Below, piece by piece: positions 19,580 to 29,550 of a stretch of DNA of 57,653 bases. A model generated the notes under the pieces. It was not told the DNA's origin and searched no databases. It worked only from the letters and a program-made list of their open reading frames with translations. The stretch is from an uncultured Verrucomicrobiales bacterium (GTDB lineage Bacteria; Verrucomicrobiota; Verrucomicrobiia; Verrucomicrobiales; Akkermansiaceae), in assembly GCA_949373085.1 (NCBI GenBank), contig CASICJ010000037.1, positions 1-57,653 on the forward strand, given 5' to 3'. Numbering within the stretch: position 1 is the stretch's first letter; each line of letters opens with the position of its first letter. Both the position numbers and the translations under genes were made by a program.

Positions 19580-20293
19580 ATGAAGCTCATCCAAACCCTC
19601 ATCATCACATTTTTAGCCCTCGGGTCCTGGCTCCTAGCAGGAGACGAAACGAACAATGGTTTCACTTCAATTTTCGACGGGAAATCGCTAGAGGGCTGGC
19701 GAGAAGCTCCAAAGGGCAAAGCGCTCGCCTGGTCGGTCAAGGACGGGGTGATTCGGGGAGAGGGTAAGGAGAATCGTCAGGTCTACCTGATCTACTCAGT
19801 TGATGAATCCCTGAGGGACTTCGAGTTGAAATTCCACTACCGGCTTCCAACTAAGGGAAATACAGGCGTGGAAACACGGGCGCGGGTGGACAAGACCAGA
19901 AAACGTGACTTTGAAGGATACCACGCCGACCTCGGTCATGTTGGGATTGGTGATGGGATTCTGGGTGCATGGGATTTCCACTTTGGAAAAGGAACAAGGA
20001 AAGAGTTTCCCTGCCCAAGGGGGGCGAGCCTCACCATCGATGAGAATGGCAAAGGGCATCATGAAAAAATTAAAAATGCGGTGGCCGTGGCTGAGATCAA
20101 AAAAGGCGACTGGAACTCCTGCCGAATCGTCGCAAAGGGGAATCACTTTCAATTCTTCATCAACGGAAAACTATCTTCAGAATTCACCGACAAGCTGGAA
20201 GGCCAGCAACTCAAGGAAGGGTTCATCGGCCTCCAACTCCACGACAAGGGAATGATCGTAGAGTTTAAAGATCTCTTCCTGAAGAAAAGATAA
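19580..20293 (+). CDS. DUF1080 protein (3-keto-disaccharide hydrolase family)
   Basis: 237-residue exported protein. Signal peptide about 1-20 (LGSWLLAG). One DUF1080 sandwich: FTSIFDGKSLEGWRE, WSVKDGVIRGEG, FELKFHYRLP, NTGVETRA, a wide loop containing GYHADLGH and C-terminal LQLHDKGMIVEFKDLFLKK. This short form resembles family members adjacent to PSD1 and oxidoreductase genes in PVC genomes. It converges with the cysteine hydrolase, leaving 3 bp between the two stops, so transcripts may overlap. Sugar-derivative hydrolysis or binding is inferred from family. Confidence 0.88.
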   Translation: MKLIQTLIITFLALGSWLLAGDETNNGFTSIFDGKSLEGWREAPKGKALAWSVKDGVIRGEGKENRQVYLIYSVDESLRDFELKFHYRLPTKGNTGVETRARVDKTRKRDFEGYHADLGHVGIGDGILGAWDFHFGKGTRKEFPCPRGASLTIDENGKGHHEKIKNAVAVAEIKKGDWNSCRIVAKGNHFQFFINGKLSSEFTDKLEGQQLKEGFIGLQLHDKGMIVEFKDLFLKKR

Positions 20294-20296
20294 TAC

Positions 20297-21178
20297 CTAC
20301 TTTCTTTTGTCTTCCTTGAACTTAAAAGCTTCTCCGCCCACCAGATCCCCACTTGTCAATGAGGGGCACCAATGTTGCTCGATGTGTTGGACGACGAGGT
20401 CCGTTCCGGTAAAGTGATCAACGCCCGGTGGACGCTCTGGGTTGTACATTGTATCTGTCATATCACGCATCAGGGCGACATTTTTCCCGAGCTTCACCAT
20501 TTGCCGAATCCCGAAAGGACGCCCCAGAACACACATGTTAAGGTGCACTCCACAAAGGATGACATTCTCAATTTTCCGTTCGGTCAAAAGGTTCCAGGTC
20601 TCCTGACCATTGTCGGTGATGGCGTCACCCTTCATGATCTCAATAATCTTGATCTGTCGGGTCCAGGCCTCTTGGATTTCACATTTCTCCCCGTGGCAAC
20701 TGCAACCCATGTCCGAGTCATCAATTGGAAGCACGCCCTCGAATTTTGGATCGGGCCAACACCAGTTGGTGCCCCATCTCTCTTTCGCGCTAAGCGAGAA
20801 GGGTGTTTTTGCAAAGGGGGCCGCTTTAGCCAGCTTCCGCTGAGGAGTCTCATCGTAAAACGAAACTACACTGCTAGGAGCATGAATGATGAAGACTCCT
20901 TTCTCCCGCGCCGCCTTCACCATCTTATTCATGGGTCCTGCTAACTCCCCCACCCGCCTCGCCGCAGATTCACACCAATGGTCATCCCACATGTCACAGA
21001 TGATCAAGGCAGTCTTTCCTAACTCCCATTCGATTTTGGTTTCCACCACTTTTTGGGGTGCCTCCTTCGATCGTGACCGAAGAGTCAGGTCCAGTTTCTT
21101 TTCTTCTGCCATGAGGTTTGCTACTAATACCATCCCGGTTAATAAAACCCGAAGTATCCGTTTCGAAAATTGATCCAT
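20297..21178 (-). CDS. Exported cysteine hydrolase (isochorismatase-like)
   Basis: 293-residue isochorismatase-superfamily enzyme with an N-terminal hydrophobic signal (LRVLLTGMVLVANLMA). Likely catalytic triad: Asp62 in TALIICDMWDDHWC, a lysine near 183 in IEIMKGDAI, and Cys216 in CGVHLNMCVLGRPF. The conserved VHLNMC stretch with a cis-peptide neighbourhood is typical. An insertion around 140-170 carries several cysteines (DMGCSCHGEKCEIQE), which could bind metal or form disulfides and is unusual for the family. Export is also less common than in the cytosolic nicotinamidase-like members. Substrate (amide, isochorismate-like or other) is unknown. Confidence 0.85.
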   Translation of the reverse strand: MDQFSKRILRVLLTGMVLVANLMAEEKKLDLTLRSRSKEAPQKVVETKIEWELGKTALIICDMWDDHWCESAARRVGELAGPMNKMVKAAREKGVFIIHAPSSVVSFYDETPQRKLAKAAPFAKTPFSLSAKERWGTNWCWPDPKFEGVLPIDDSDMGCSCHGEKCEIQEAWTRQIKIIEIMKGDAITDNGQETWNLLTERKIENVILCGVHLNMCVLGRPFGIRQMVKLGKNVALMRDMTDTMYNPERPPGVDHFTGTDLVVQHIEQHWCPSLTSGDLVGGEAFKFKEDKRK

Positions 21179-21264
21179 TTAGACACCCTAAAGAGCACCG
21201 GATCACCCGACAAGGTCAAACGACGCCCACTATCGATCAGCGAGGAAACTCCTAACAGATCGGC

Positions 21265-24200
21265 TCACTTCAGGCTCATAATCCAGGCCGAGATGTCCGC
21301 AACGTCCTGTGCGCTCAGCGTGTGTGCGAAGCTGTCAGGCATGATAGATTTTTTGGCGTCACTCCGTTTCTCCACCTCGTCAGGCTTTACCACGATCTGC
21401 TCTCCGGTCAGAAGCACTAGCTTCATACTCAGCGCGGTCTCCTCACCAATCATGCCGAACAAGACACGACCGTCCTTCATTTCCAGAATCGTTTGCTGGA
21501 AGCCTTCCACGATGTAGGCGTCGGGCTCAAGCGTTGATTGGATGACATAATCCATGTCACGGCGTTTCCCGATTCCCACCAGGTCCGGGCCGATAGCGAC
21601 ACCCCGATTTTCCACCTTGTGGCAGGCAAAGCAGGTTCCTCTTCCAAAAAATATCTCCCTCCCATGCTTCAGGTCGGCCTTGGGAAGCGCTTCCTTCGCG
21701 TCAGCGATAGTCGTTTTCTTGGCCCCTACTTTTGAGAGAAATACCTGATACATCGATTCGCCCCCGGAACCTCCGACCTTATTCCCACCAAGTATAACTT
21801 CTCCAGCCTTAACTGATCGCCGATAAACCGAAAAGGATTCACCATTACTCATGCCCACCACGAAGTCAGTCTTCTCCATCCCCTCAACTAGGGTCTTTGG
21901 TGGAGTTGTTCGTCCATCATACGCAAGATAAAGCGTTGCCGGCAGGTTAATGTGAAAGCGCAAAAACTCCGAACTACGATTACTCTTGTCGTCGTTGTGC
22001 GTGCGGAGCTGAGTGGCGCCCGCAAGAGTTTCCGGGATCTCCTTGAAAGTGAAATTACGGTCAGCATACACTGAAACACCTCGCTGCAATCCATTGAGTT
22101 TGGGGCGATAAAGTTTTGCAAAACCCTCGCCGCGAATACCTTGCACGAACAAACGATCCCTCCACTCAGACTCGGAGACCTTGTGAACTAGAAAAGATTC
22201 AACATCTGACACTCTCTTCTTCCCGTCAAAGAGCGCCGCCTTAATCATCGCATCTTCCGATACTATAATCTCCTTAACAGCCTTCTGGGATTCGTGTGTA
22301 GGTTTAGAATCATCTATGGTGAAACGAATTTGGAACGAAGCCTTAGTTTCGAAAGTTACTTTCGTTGACTCCCTAAAATTGGGCTGAGTCGATGAAATCG
22401 TCAGACCAATTCCGAAGCCTTCCCCAACACCCTCTATAAACTCCCCCGCCCGTCGCTGCAGATCCCGGTCGCCTTCCTCCATGAATCCCAATGCAGCCAT
22501 GCTTCGAATACCGGCCCGTTCATCAGAAAGCAGCTCACGGCGTTGTTTCTCCGACAACTGACGTCGCATCACCTGCCAATCAGTATAAAATTCAATACGC
22601 CCAGTCTCGGACGCGATCGCATCAAGAATGGCCTTGCTATGCTCACCCCAACCAATGCGATCAAGCGACTGCATCGCCGCGGCGCGAATCCGGGGAGATC
22701 TATCCTGCAAAAGTTTAACCAACAATGGCGTGGCATCTTTGATTTTATTCTCACCAAGAATCCGGGTCGCCTGAATACGGAGATTAGTGCCGGGATCATC
22801 TGTGGCAATTGCTCGCAGCTCGGCATGATCACTTTCTGCAGCCTTTGCAATGTGACCCAAGGCCCAGATTGCCCAAGTCTCTTGTGTCTCAGTCAGAGCG
22901 TTGGATCCAATCGTTTTCATTAGTTCCAAACGTATCGAATCACCGCGCCGAACCAACTCGTCCTGCGCGTTCACCCGCCAGACGTGCACTTGGTGGCCAA
23001 TGTCCTCCATAAGCTCTTCGAAGCTCCATGTCTTAATCTCCTTTTTGCGTTTCGCAGTATTCCATTTGGACTGAGCAATCAATGGCCTCTCATGACGCAG
23101 ACGAAACACCCGCCCCTGATACTTTGCGTTCTCTTCCGGAGTCCATTTTTCTTTGGAAACATACTCGGTGCCGTAAACCGAACCCCAACCAGCGATATAA
23201 AGAGCACCATCAGGACCGACTTCGATATCAGTCGGACGGAACAAGGAACGACCCGTTGCTCCCTTGTAACCCAGGTCACCAGCCTGGGTTACTCCGCCAT
23301 CAATTATCTTCCTCTTTTTTTCAGCAGGAACTTGCAAAGCCCCCTTCCATTTCGGTTTGTAGAGAAAGACACAGTTATTCGTCCAATCAGCAATCAGATG
23401 GCGGTTACGATATTCCTCTGGAAAGTGCTCTGAAGTGTAAAACACAACACCAGTCCCCGAACCACTGACACTGGGAAAAAGATCAGATGATGGGGCAACA
23501 GCGGGATGCTTGCCCATCCAGTCGAACTTCCACGGATGACGCATCGAGTAATGGCCATGACGAATCGGCATAAAAATACGGTCGGCCGGCGGCCCCGGAT
23601 CGTTGTCGGTGGCGAGCCAGTTGAACCCACTGTCCATGCACATGTCCCATGGATTACGCATACCGCGCGCATAGAGTTCGAGGTCGTGGCCGCCAACCCG
23701 GCACCGGAAAATCCCACCCTCTTTTTCATCCTTATTGATGGGATGGTAGCTCTTCTTATAGGTGTCCTTCGTGTAAACCTTACTGAGCGGATACTCCGTC
23801 TTGTCGTCGGACTTAATTCCCATTAGGTCGCGGATTGGCTTAGGCGCGTTCGGCTTCACCCAGGTATTACCCATCGTAAAGTACAGCCAGCCATCGGGCC
23901 CCCAGTTCAACCCATGCACGCTATGGCGGAGGTTGTTGAGACCGGTGAAAATGATCCGGTATTCGTCGGCAACATCGTCCCCGTCGGTGTCACGCAACAC
24001 TGTAATCTCGGGCGCATTGGCAACCCACAATTCGTCACCCTTCCAAGCCATCGACTGGACACAATTCAGCCCCTCGGCAAAGGTCTTCACCTTCTCTGCA
24101 AGCACCATCGCCATCCTCATCAATGAGGATTTTGATATAGTCGGTTGGGGAATCTTCCTTGGGCTGCCGGTATTGTGGTCCAGCACCAACATAGAGTCGT

Positions 24201-24364
24201 CCGTGTTTGTCAAAACACAGAGAAGAGGGATTGATGATATGGGGTTCTCGAACGAAAAAATCGACTTCGAATCCATCTTCGACATCGGGAAGCGCGTCTT
24301 TATCGACATCGGCGAAGAGGGCAGTGGCCGAAAAAATGGGAAGAATACAAAAGAACGTTTTCAT
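21265..24364 (-). pseudogene. PVC-type CxxCH haem protein with propeller and HEAT repeats, one frameshift
   Basis: Large exported protein of the PVC-type haem-binding CxxCH family. The ATG at 24364 starts the signal peptide (MKTFFCILPIFSATALFA). The first part (DALPDVEDGFEVDFFVREP, IDEDGDG) lies in one frame, and the remainder (EKVKTFAEGLNCVQSMAWKG onward) in another. One extra base within 24100-24103 explains the break. Domains: sorbosone-dehydrogenase-like propeller, HEAT-like repeats (NLRIQATRILGENK, PRIRAAAMQSLDRIG), and C-terminal cytochrome c module with CFACH at about 21619-21633. Removal of one base restores the whole chain, so this may be an assembly error. A cupin gene ends 34 bp upstream and is probably cotranscribed. 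Confidence 0.85.
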
Positions 24365-24398
24365 TAGGATAAAAGAACTACGATTGGAAACAGGCATT

Positions 24399-24758
24399 TC
24401 ACTCATCAACATAAAAAACATCGGAATCATCAATATCCGGGATCCCCACCACAAGCACTCGCATTTTCCCTACAGCACCATGTACCACGCCCGGGGGGAT
24501 ATGGACCATCGTTCCTGGCCTTACTTCTTGTTCCTCCCCATCAAGCAAGACTTTCCCCTCGCCCTCAAGAACGTAGTAGAGTTCGGTTGAGATTTTGTGA
24601 TAGTGAGTTTTAGCGCCGTCAATATCAACCGCGTGGGCCCAAGCTGCCACGCCTTCATCACCCTGACTGAGGAGGCGATAGCGGTGCCCACAAGCACTCC
24701 GTTCCTTGGCTACCTCGTCTTGGTGACGGATAATGAGATTGTTAGGGTTCTTTGCCAT
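24399..24758 (-). CDS. Small single-domain cupin
   Basis: 119-residue protein. The ATG at 24758 (MAKNPNNLIIRHQDEVAKE) is preferred to the TTG 13 codons upstream. Cupin motif 1 is visible as THYHKISTELYYVLEGEGKV (His-x-His, then Glu), and motif 2 as PGTMVHIPPGVVHGA, so the metal-binding residues are present. No signal peptide is seen, so it is likely cytosolic. It may be a sugar isomerase, dioxygenase or binding protein; small cupins are too diverse to be more specific. It lies 34 bp before the PVC-type CxxCH gene on the same strand. Confidence 0.85.
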   Translation of the reverse strand: MAKNPNNLIIRHQDEVAKERSACGHRYRLLSQGDEGVAAWAHAVDIDGAKTHYHKISTELYYVLEGEGKVLLDGEEQEVRPGTMVHIPPGVVHGAVGKMRVLVVGIPDIDDSDVFYVDE

Positions 24759-24864
24759 TTCGAATACTATACTCAGCGAGCCGAGCGTAATCTTCAAGCT
24801 AGGCGATCTTTTCTTGAGCGATTGAAAAATGAACCCCTAACACGCTCCTTCAAGGTTCCTATTT

Positions 24865-27800
24865 CTACGGTCCAATTCTACCATAACGGACACGAAAGCT
24901 TTGCTTTCTCGGCGAGCTTCCTAACGGGCGATAAAACAGATTTAGTTTAGGCCGGTTCTCAATATTTGGATTTTCGGCCGCCGTAATCGCATAACGCTGA
25001 TCATTCACACCAATATCGGCTGTAGAATTTACCCGCAGAAAAAGATATTTCCCACCCGCATAGCTTGAATTCTCTTCATAAAAATTTTGAAGATATTGGG
25101 TGATTCCACTCAACCGATTTGAGGTCACGGTCTCACCGCTATTACTTGTCGAGTAGTCGAAGATTGCGTCTTCCAATTTCAAAACAGCTGGATTGCCCGT
25201 CGGAGTCTCGCTGTATTCAAGAATGGGAGTTGTATCATCCTTAATCCCAAGCACCCACAAATCAGCATCCCACTGGGCGAAAGTGCGGACGACATGTAAT
25301 TCTAATTCGGCCAGTGCAATCTCCATTCCATTTCCAAGAACCGGCAATTCAAAAATCAGCACTGCATCTCTTCCACCAGCGGAGGGAATTGAACCCACTC
25401 TTAAAGTTTCAAAGCCACGAATCGCTGTAACCGGAGAGCCTTCGGCGAGCACATAGTCACTGGCATTGCCTTCAATCACCTCGCTACTGGAAAACCCGGG
25501 AACGGGAAGACTCAACCTCGTCGGCGTCCCTCCTCCTTCAAAGGTTCCTACCACCTTCCAATCGATAAGATCCGAAGAAGTCTCGATCTTAAAAAGCGAA
25601 GCGTCAGCACCTTGGACACTCCAAGACGCACCCTGCGGTTTCATCGAAAATCCAGATGCTTTCATGAAGCCCAAGCGCTCCGTCGTTTGCAACAGCTCTC
25701 TCTTCATAGCTGCCAAATCATCTGCTCGCTCCGGCAAAGAATAGAGATTGTTGATTTCATAAGGATCTCCATCACGACTCGCATCATAAAGCTCATTCCA
25801 ACTGCTATCGTCGGAATAGTTGACCAGCTTGAGCCCATCGGCCCGCCGCAATCCAAGATGAGGAACAACCGCCGCAGCTGGAAACTCCGGATCGATATTG
25901 TATGAAAAGATAAAAGAATCACGCCAATCACTTGGTGTAGATCCAGTCATTAAGGGGACGAGGCTACGACCCTGCATACTCTCGGGAACCGGCACTCCAG
26001 CCAGCTCAAGGATTGTCGGTGCAATATCAACATTTAGGGCAATTGGATCCACGGCAAGTGGTTTCGATTGACCGGCGGGATAGCGAATCATCAAAGGAAT
26101 TCTCAAACTTTCTTCATAAGCCGAACGTTTGTCACCTAACCGATGCTCTCCTCTAAAAAATCCATTATCGCTGATAAAGATCACGGCCGTATTATCCGCG
26201 ATTTGCAAATCATCGAGGTGCGCCAGAATATCACCTACATTTTGATCAATCCCCACTACTGTTCGCATGTAGTCACGGAGTTGACTCTGACTGGATCCCC
26301 CGTTCGCTCTTGGGGCAAATGGCGGAGGAACCGAGAGATTCGGAACCGCTACCGCAGTATCAGAGGAAAACAGTCCACGATTACGTGCCGGCGGGGTCCA
26401 AGGTTGATGAGGCGTTTTGAAGCCAAGGACTGTCAACGACGGACGCCCAGCCGCATGTTGGGCCGTAATAAATTTTTTGGCCTGCTCTGTCGAAACATCA
26501 TCGACCCAATCACTTTCCGATGAAGTGAAAAGCGAGCGACCCGACTCATCGAAGAATTCTGTATTAAAGTAAGTTCCTTGACCTTCGAATGACACGGCGG
26601 TGTCGAACCCCGGACGATTTTTTTGAGTGCCCATATGCCATTTACCAAAATATCCCGTGGCATAACCGGTCTCCTGCAACAAGGTAGCGTAAGTAGTGGC
26701 AGTTGCCGGGAAATGAGTGTGATTATCGGTGACGCGATGAAGATGGGGATATTGCCCTGTCAGCATTGTTGCTCGCGATGGTGAGCAGATCGAATAGACC
26801 ACAAATGCATTATTAAAGTGGATCCCTTCGCTAGAAAGCCGATCCATATTCGGTGTTTGTTTTACCGGGTTGGACAACCAAGGAAAACGAGCAACTCTTC
26901 CTCTAGACTCGATGGAATTTTGCATAAAACTTGTCGCGTCCCAGCGCTGGTCGTCAGGAATCATCACGATGATATTTGGTCCCTCCGGGATAGGCCGTGG
27001 GTCATCTGTCGGGTCGATCGAAACAAAACCGTTATTCTGATCTTTAAAAACACCCGAGAAGGCAACGTTGTCGATCTGCACATTTCCTCCCCCCGTGTTT
27101 CCCGACCAGACAAAGCGAAATGAAGCCTTTTCACCCGGAGGAATTCGACTCACCGAACCAATTATCGGCTCCAGGACCAAGGAAATATTTTCAACTCCTC
27201 GAGCAGTCCAAGTGTTGGTGTAAAGCAAGGTTAGATCAGCTACCTCAGAGTCGCTTGTCGCATTGATCAACTCACCAGGCGTCTGCCAAATAACGGAGCT
27301 CCAATGTATCTCGGAGAGGTCGCAGGATTAGCAAGTCCCCGCGCGTCAAAATGAATGGCGCCTAATTCAAAATGATAATCACTATGATTTGTGATGGAGA
27401 AATCTCCCTTTAACTGATTCTCATTACCGGAATCCGCAAATTTCCAAGAACTCGTTCCCGCATTTGCTTCGCCATTGGGCGGTGGATTCCCAAAAGGACC
27501 GATACGAACTCCGGGAGATCCATCTGCCAGAGTGGCGCTAGTGATGGCCAGAGACGCTCCAAACGTCCCTCCATTCAAAAAGTCTTTATTTGTGGCCTGC
27601 CCTAGTCCTCCCCATCCCTCTCCTGAGGCATTTACTCCGATACTCCCAGTTAAATAGAGATTCCCAAAACTCGACCCCATCGGAGTTGGATCATATGTGG
27701 AGTTCGAATCAGGAGTATCGTCCTGAATTCCGGAATTATTATTTCCAGCCCTATTATTTTCAAAGGTCTGCCACCCGATGATATGCTGCCGCGCGACCGA

Positions 27801-27878
27801 ATCTTGGACACTTAATAAACCGATGAGGCAAAGGATATAGATTTTAAAGATGTGCCTCTTTTGACGAATGGAAAACAT
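24865..27878 (-). pseudogene. Secreted multidomain sulfatase with DNRLRE-like C-terminus, one frameshift
   Basis: A single gene read in two frames. The first part from the ATG at 27878 has a signal peptide and a beta-sandwich (HIIGWQTFENN, FELGAIHFDARGLANPAT). The second, in another frame, continues that sandwich (EIHWSSVIWQTPGELINATS) and enters the sulfatase core. One missing base in about 27308-27325 accounts for the break. Core motifs: PNIIVMIPDDQRWD metal aspartates, SICSPSRATMLTGQYP with the CxPxR cysteine that becomes formylglycine, GYFGKWHMG, GFKTPHQPW, and FISDNG. The C-terminus adds a DNRLRE/CBM96-like sandwich (about 24900-25480), unusual for a sulfatase and probably glycan- or surface-binding. 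Likely acts outside the cytoplasm on sulfated polysaccharide. Confidence 0.82.
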
Positions 27879-28103
27879 GGGATTGTTAGCGTGTGATTTT
27901 TTAAATTCCTTTTAGCTAAAAGGATCTACGGGAGGATTAGGAAATAAAGATGAATCCCAAATGAACCGCTTGGCCTAACTACAAGTAAGACTGGCACCGA
28001 ATAAGTCAAAAAGAGCTCAGTGGTCGAATCCCTACTTTTTGGACGGATTCCTTATTTTTTAGTCAAAGAAGACGCTCATCCCGCTCTATTACCGGCTCCT
28101 CGG

Positions 28104-29546
28104 TCACGCAATCAGATCATGGACCACGTGGCCATGAACGTCGGTGAGACGATAGTCACGCCCAGAATAACGGTAGGTGAGCTTCTCGTGATCGAGGCCC
28201 ATGAGGTGGAGAATCGTCGCATTCATGTCGTGGACGTGGACGCGGTCCTCGACGGCTGATAATCCAAACTCATCGGTGGCACCGTAGCTAAAGCCTTTCT
28301 TGACTCCCCCGCCTGCCATCCAGGTCGTATAGCCGTAATGATCGTGGTCGCGGCCTTTCTTTCCTTCGGAAGTGGGCGCACGCCCAAACTCACCACCCCA
28401 AACGACAAGCGTCTCATCGAGTAAACCACGTCCCTCAAGATCTTTAAGCAAAGCTGCAATTCCCTGATCACAAGCTTTCGCAAGCTTCGCATGACCGCCC
28501 ACGATATCGCCGTGGCCGGTGTCCCAAGCAATATCGTATCCGTCGATAGAATGTGAGAGCTGAACGACGCGCACGCCCTCCTCGACTAGGCGTCGGGCAA
28601 TGAGACAGCCTTTGGCAAATTCGCTTTCCCCATAAAGTTTCCGGGTTTCCTCACTCTCCTTTGCAATGTCGAAGACTTCCGGCACCGAGAACTGCATCCG
28701 GAAAGCCATCTCCATAGCCTGGATCCCAGCTTCGAGATTTTGGTCCTGCTCGAGACGCTCAAGATGCAGCTTGTTGATCTTCGTCAAGAGATCAGCCTGC
28801 TTTCGCTGCTCCTCTCGTGAAAGATTCGAGTTTTTCAAATCACGAATCACGGCATCCGGCTTCATGTTCTGAATGTTGACGTATGAACCTGCGTAAGCCC
28901 CTGGCAAGAAGGCATTCCCCCAATTGGCCAGCTTCCCCCGCGGCTGGGCCCGCGGAGACATCGCCACAAATCCTGGAAGATTTTCGGTTTCCGCACCAAG
29001 TCCATAGGTCAGCCAAGATCCCATACTCGGGCGGTTAGGTTGCAGGGCCCCAAGGTTGGTCATAAGAATGCCACCGGCATGCTCGGGGATATCGGTATGC
29101 ATCGAGTGGACGAAAGTGATGTCGTCAACACACTTTGCGACCTCCGGAAAAATATCGCTGACCCACTTGCCACATTCACCGTACTGTTTGAATCCAAACG
29201 GCGAGGGCATGAGCCCCATTTTGGTATTACGAAGAGATTTCCGATCGACACTTTCGGGACGTTTCCCAGCATGTTTCGCAAGTAACGGCTTGTAGTCAAA
29301 GGTATCGACCTGCGACGGTCCTCCGGGCATGAAAAGCTGGATGAGCCGCTTTGCCTTTGGCGCGAAATGAGGTTTCTTTGGCGCGAGTGGATTCGCGGAA
29401 TTTTCAGCGCCAAAAGCGTTGTTTCCAAACATGCTCGCCAATCCGATACTACCAATTCCCGCCCCCATTTTTGCGAGCGCCTCCCGACGGGTGATTTGAG
29501 ATTGCATCGCCCGGCGATACGCCAGTTCGTGTTCGAGGAATTTCAT
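28104..29546 (-). CDS. DUF1501 protein (alkaline-phosphatase-like fold), Tat-exported
   Basis: 480-residue DUF1501 protein, partner of the PSD1 gene four bases upstream. A Tat-like start (ITRREALAKMGAG) leads to FMPGGPSQVDTFDYKPLL, WVSDIFPEVAKCVDD, PSMGSWLTYGLG, VVWGGEFGRAP, GRDHDHYGYTTWMAGGG and HVHDMNATILHLMG. It lacks the longer N-terminal loop of the copy at 10396-11823, but the order of motifs is the same. Same unit, opposite strand. Role unknown beyond predicted phosphatase/sulfatase-like fold and Tat export. Confidence 0.9.
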   Translation of the reverse strand: MKFLEHELAYRRAMQSQITRREALAKMGAGIGSIGLASMFGNNAFGAENSANPLAPKKPHFAPKAKRLIQLFMPGGPSQVDTFDYKPLLAKHAGKRPESVDRKSLRNTKMGLMPSPFGFKQYGECGKWVSDIFPEVAKCVDDITFVHSMHTDIPEHAGGILMTNLGALQPNRPSMGSWLTYGLGAETENLPGFVAMSPRAQPRGKLANWGNAFLPGAYAGSYVNIQNMKPDAVIRDLKNSNLSREEQRKQADLLTKINKLHLERLEQDQNLEAGIQAMEMAFRMQFSVPEVFDIAKESEETRKLYGESEFAKGCLIARRLVEEGVRVVQLSHSIDGYDIAWDTGHGDIVGGHAKLAKACDQGIAALLKDLEGRGLLDETLVVWGGEFGRAPTSEGKKGRDHDHYGYTTWMAGGGVKKGFSYGATDEFGLSAVEDRVHVHDMNATILHLMGLDHEKLTYRYSGRDYRLTDVHGHVVHDLIA

Positions 29547-29550
29547 AATA

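Noticed and set aside
20372-20944. 190-codon plus-strand ORF antisense to the cysteine hydrolase
   Set aside because: Sits opposite a gene with clear catalytic motifs and shows none of its own.
27861-28103. Possible terminator or small gene between the frameshifted sulfatase and DUF1501 gene
   Set aside because: A GAATCC/GGATTC pair at about 28025-28055 followed by a T run points on the plus strand, where no gene ends; left unannotated.
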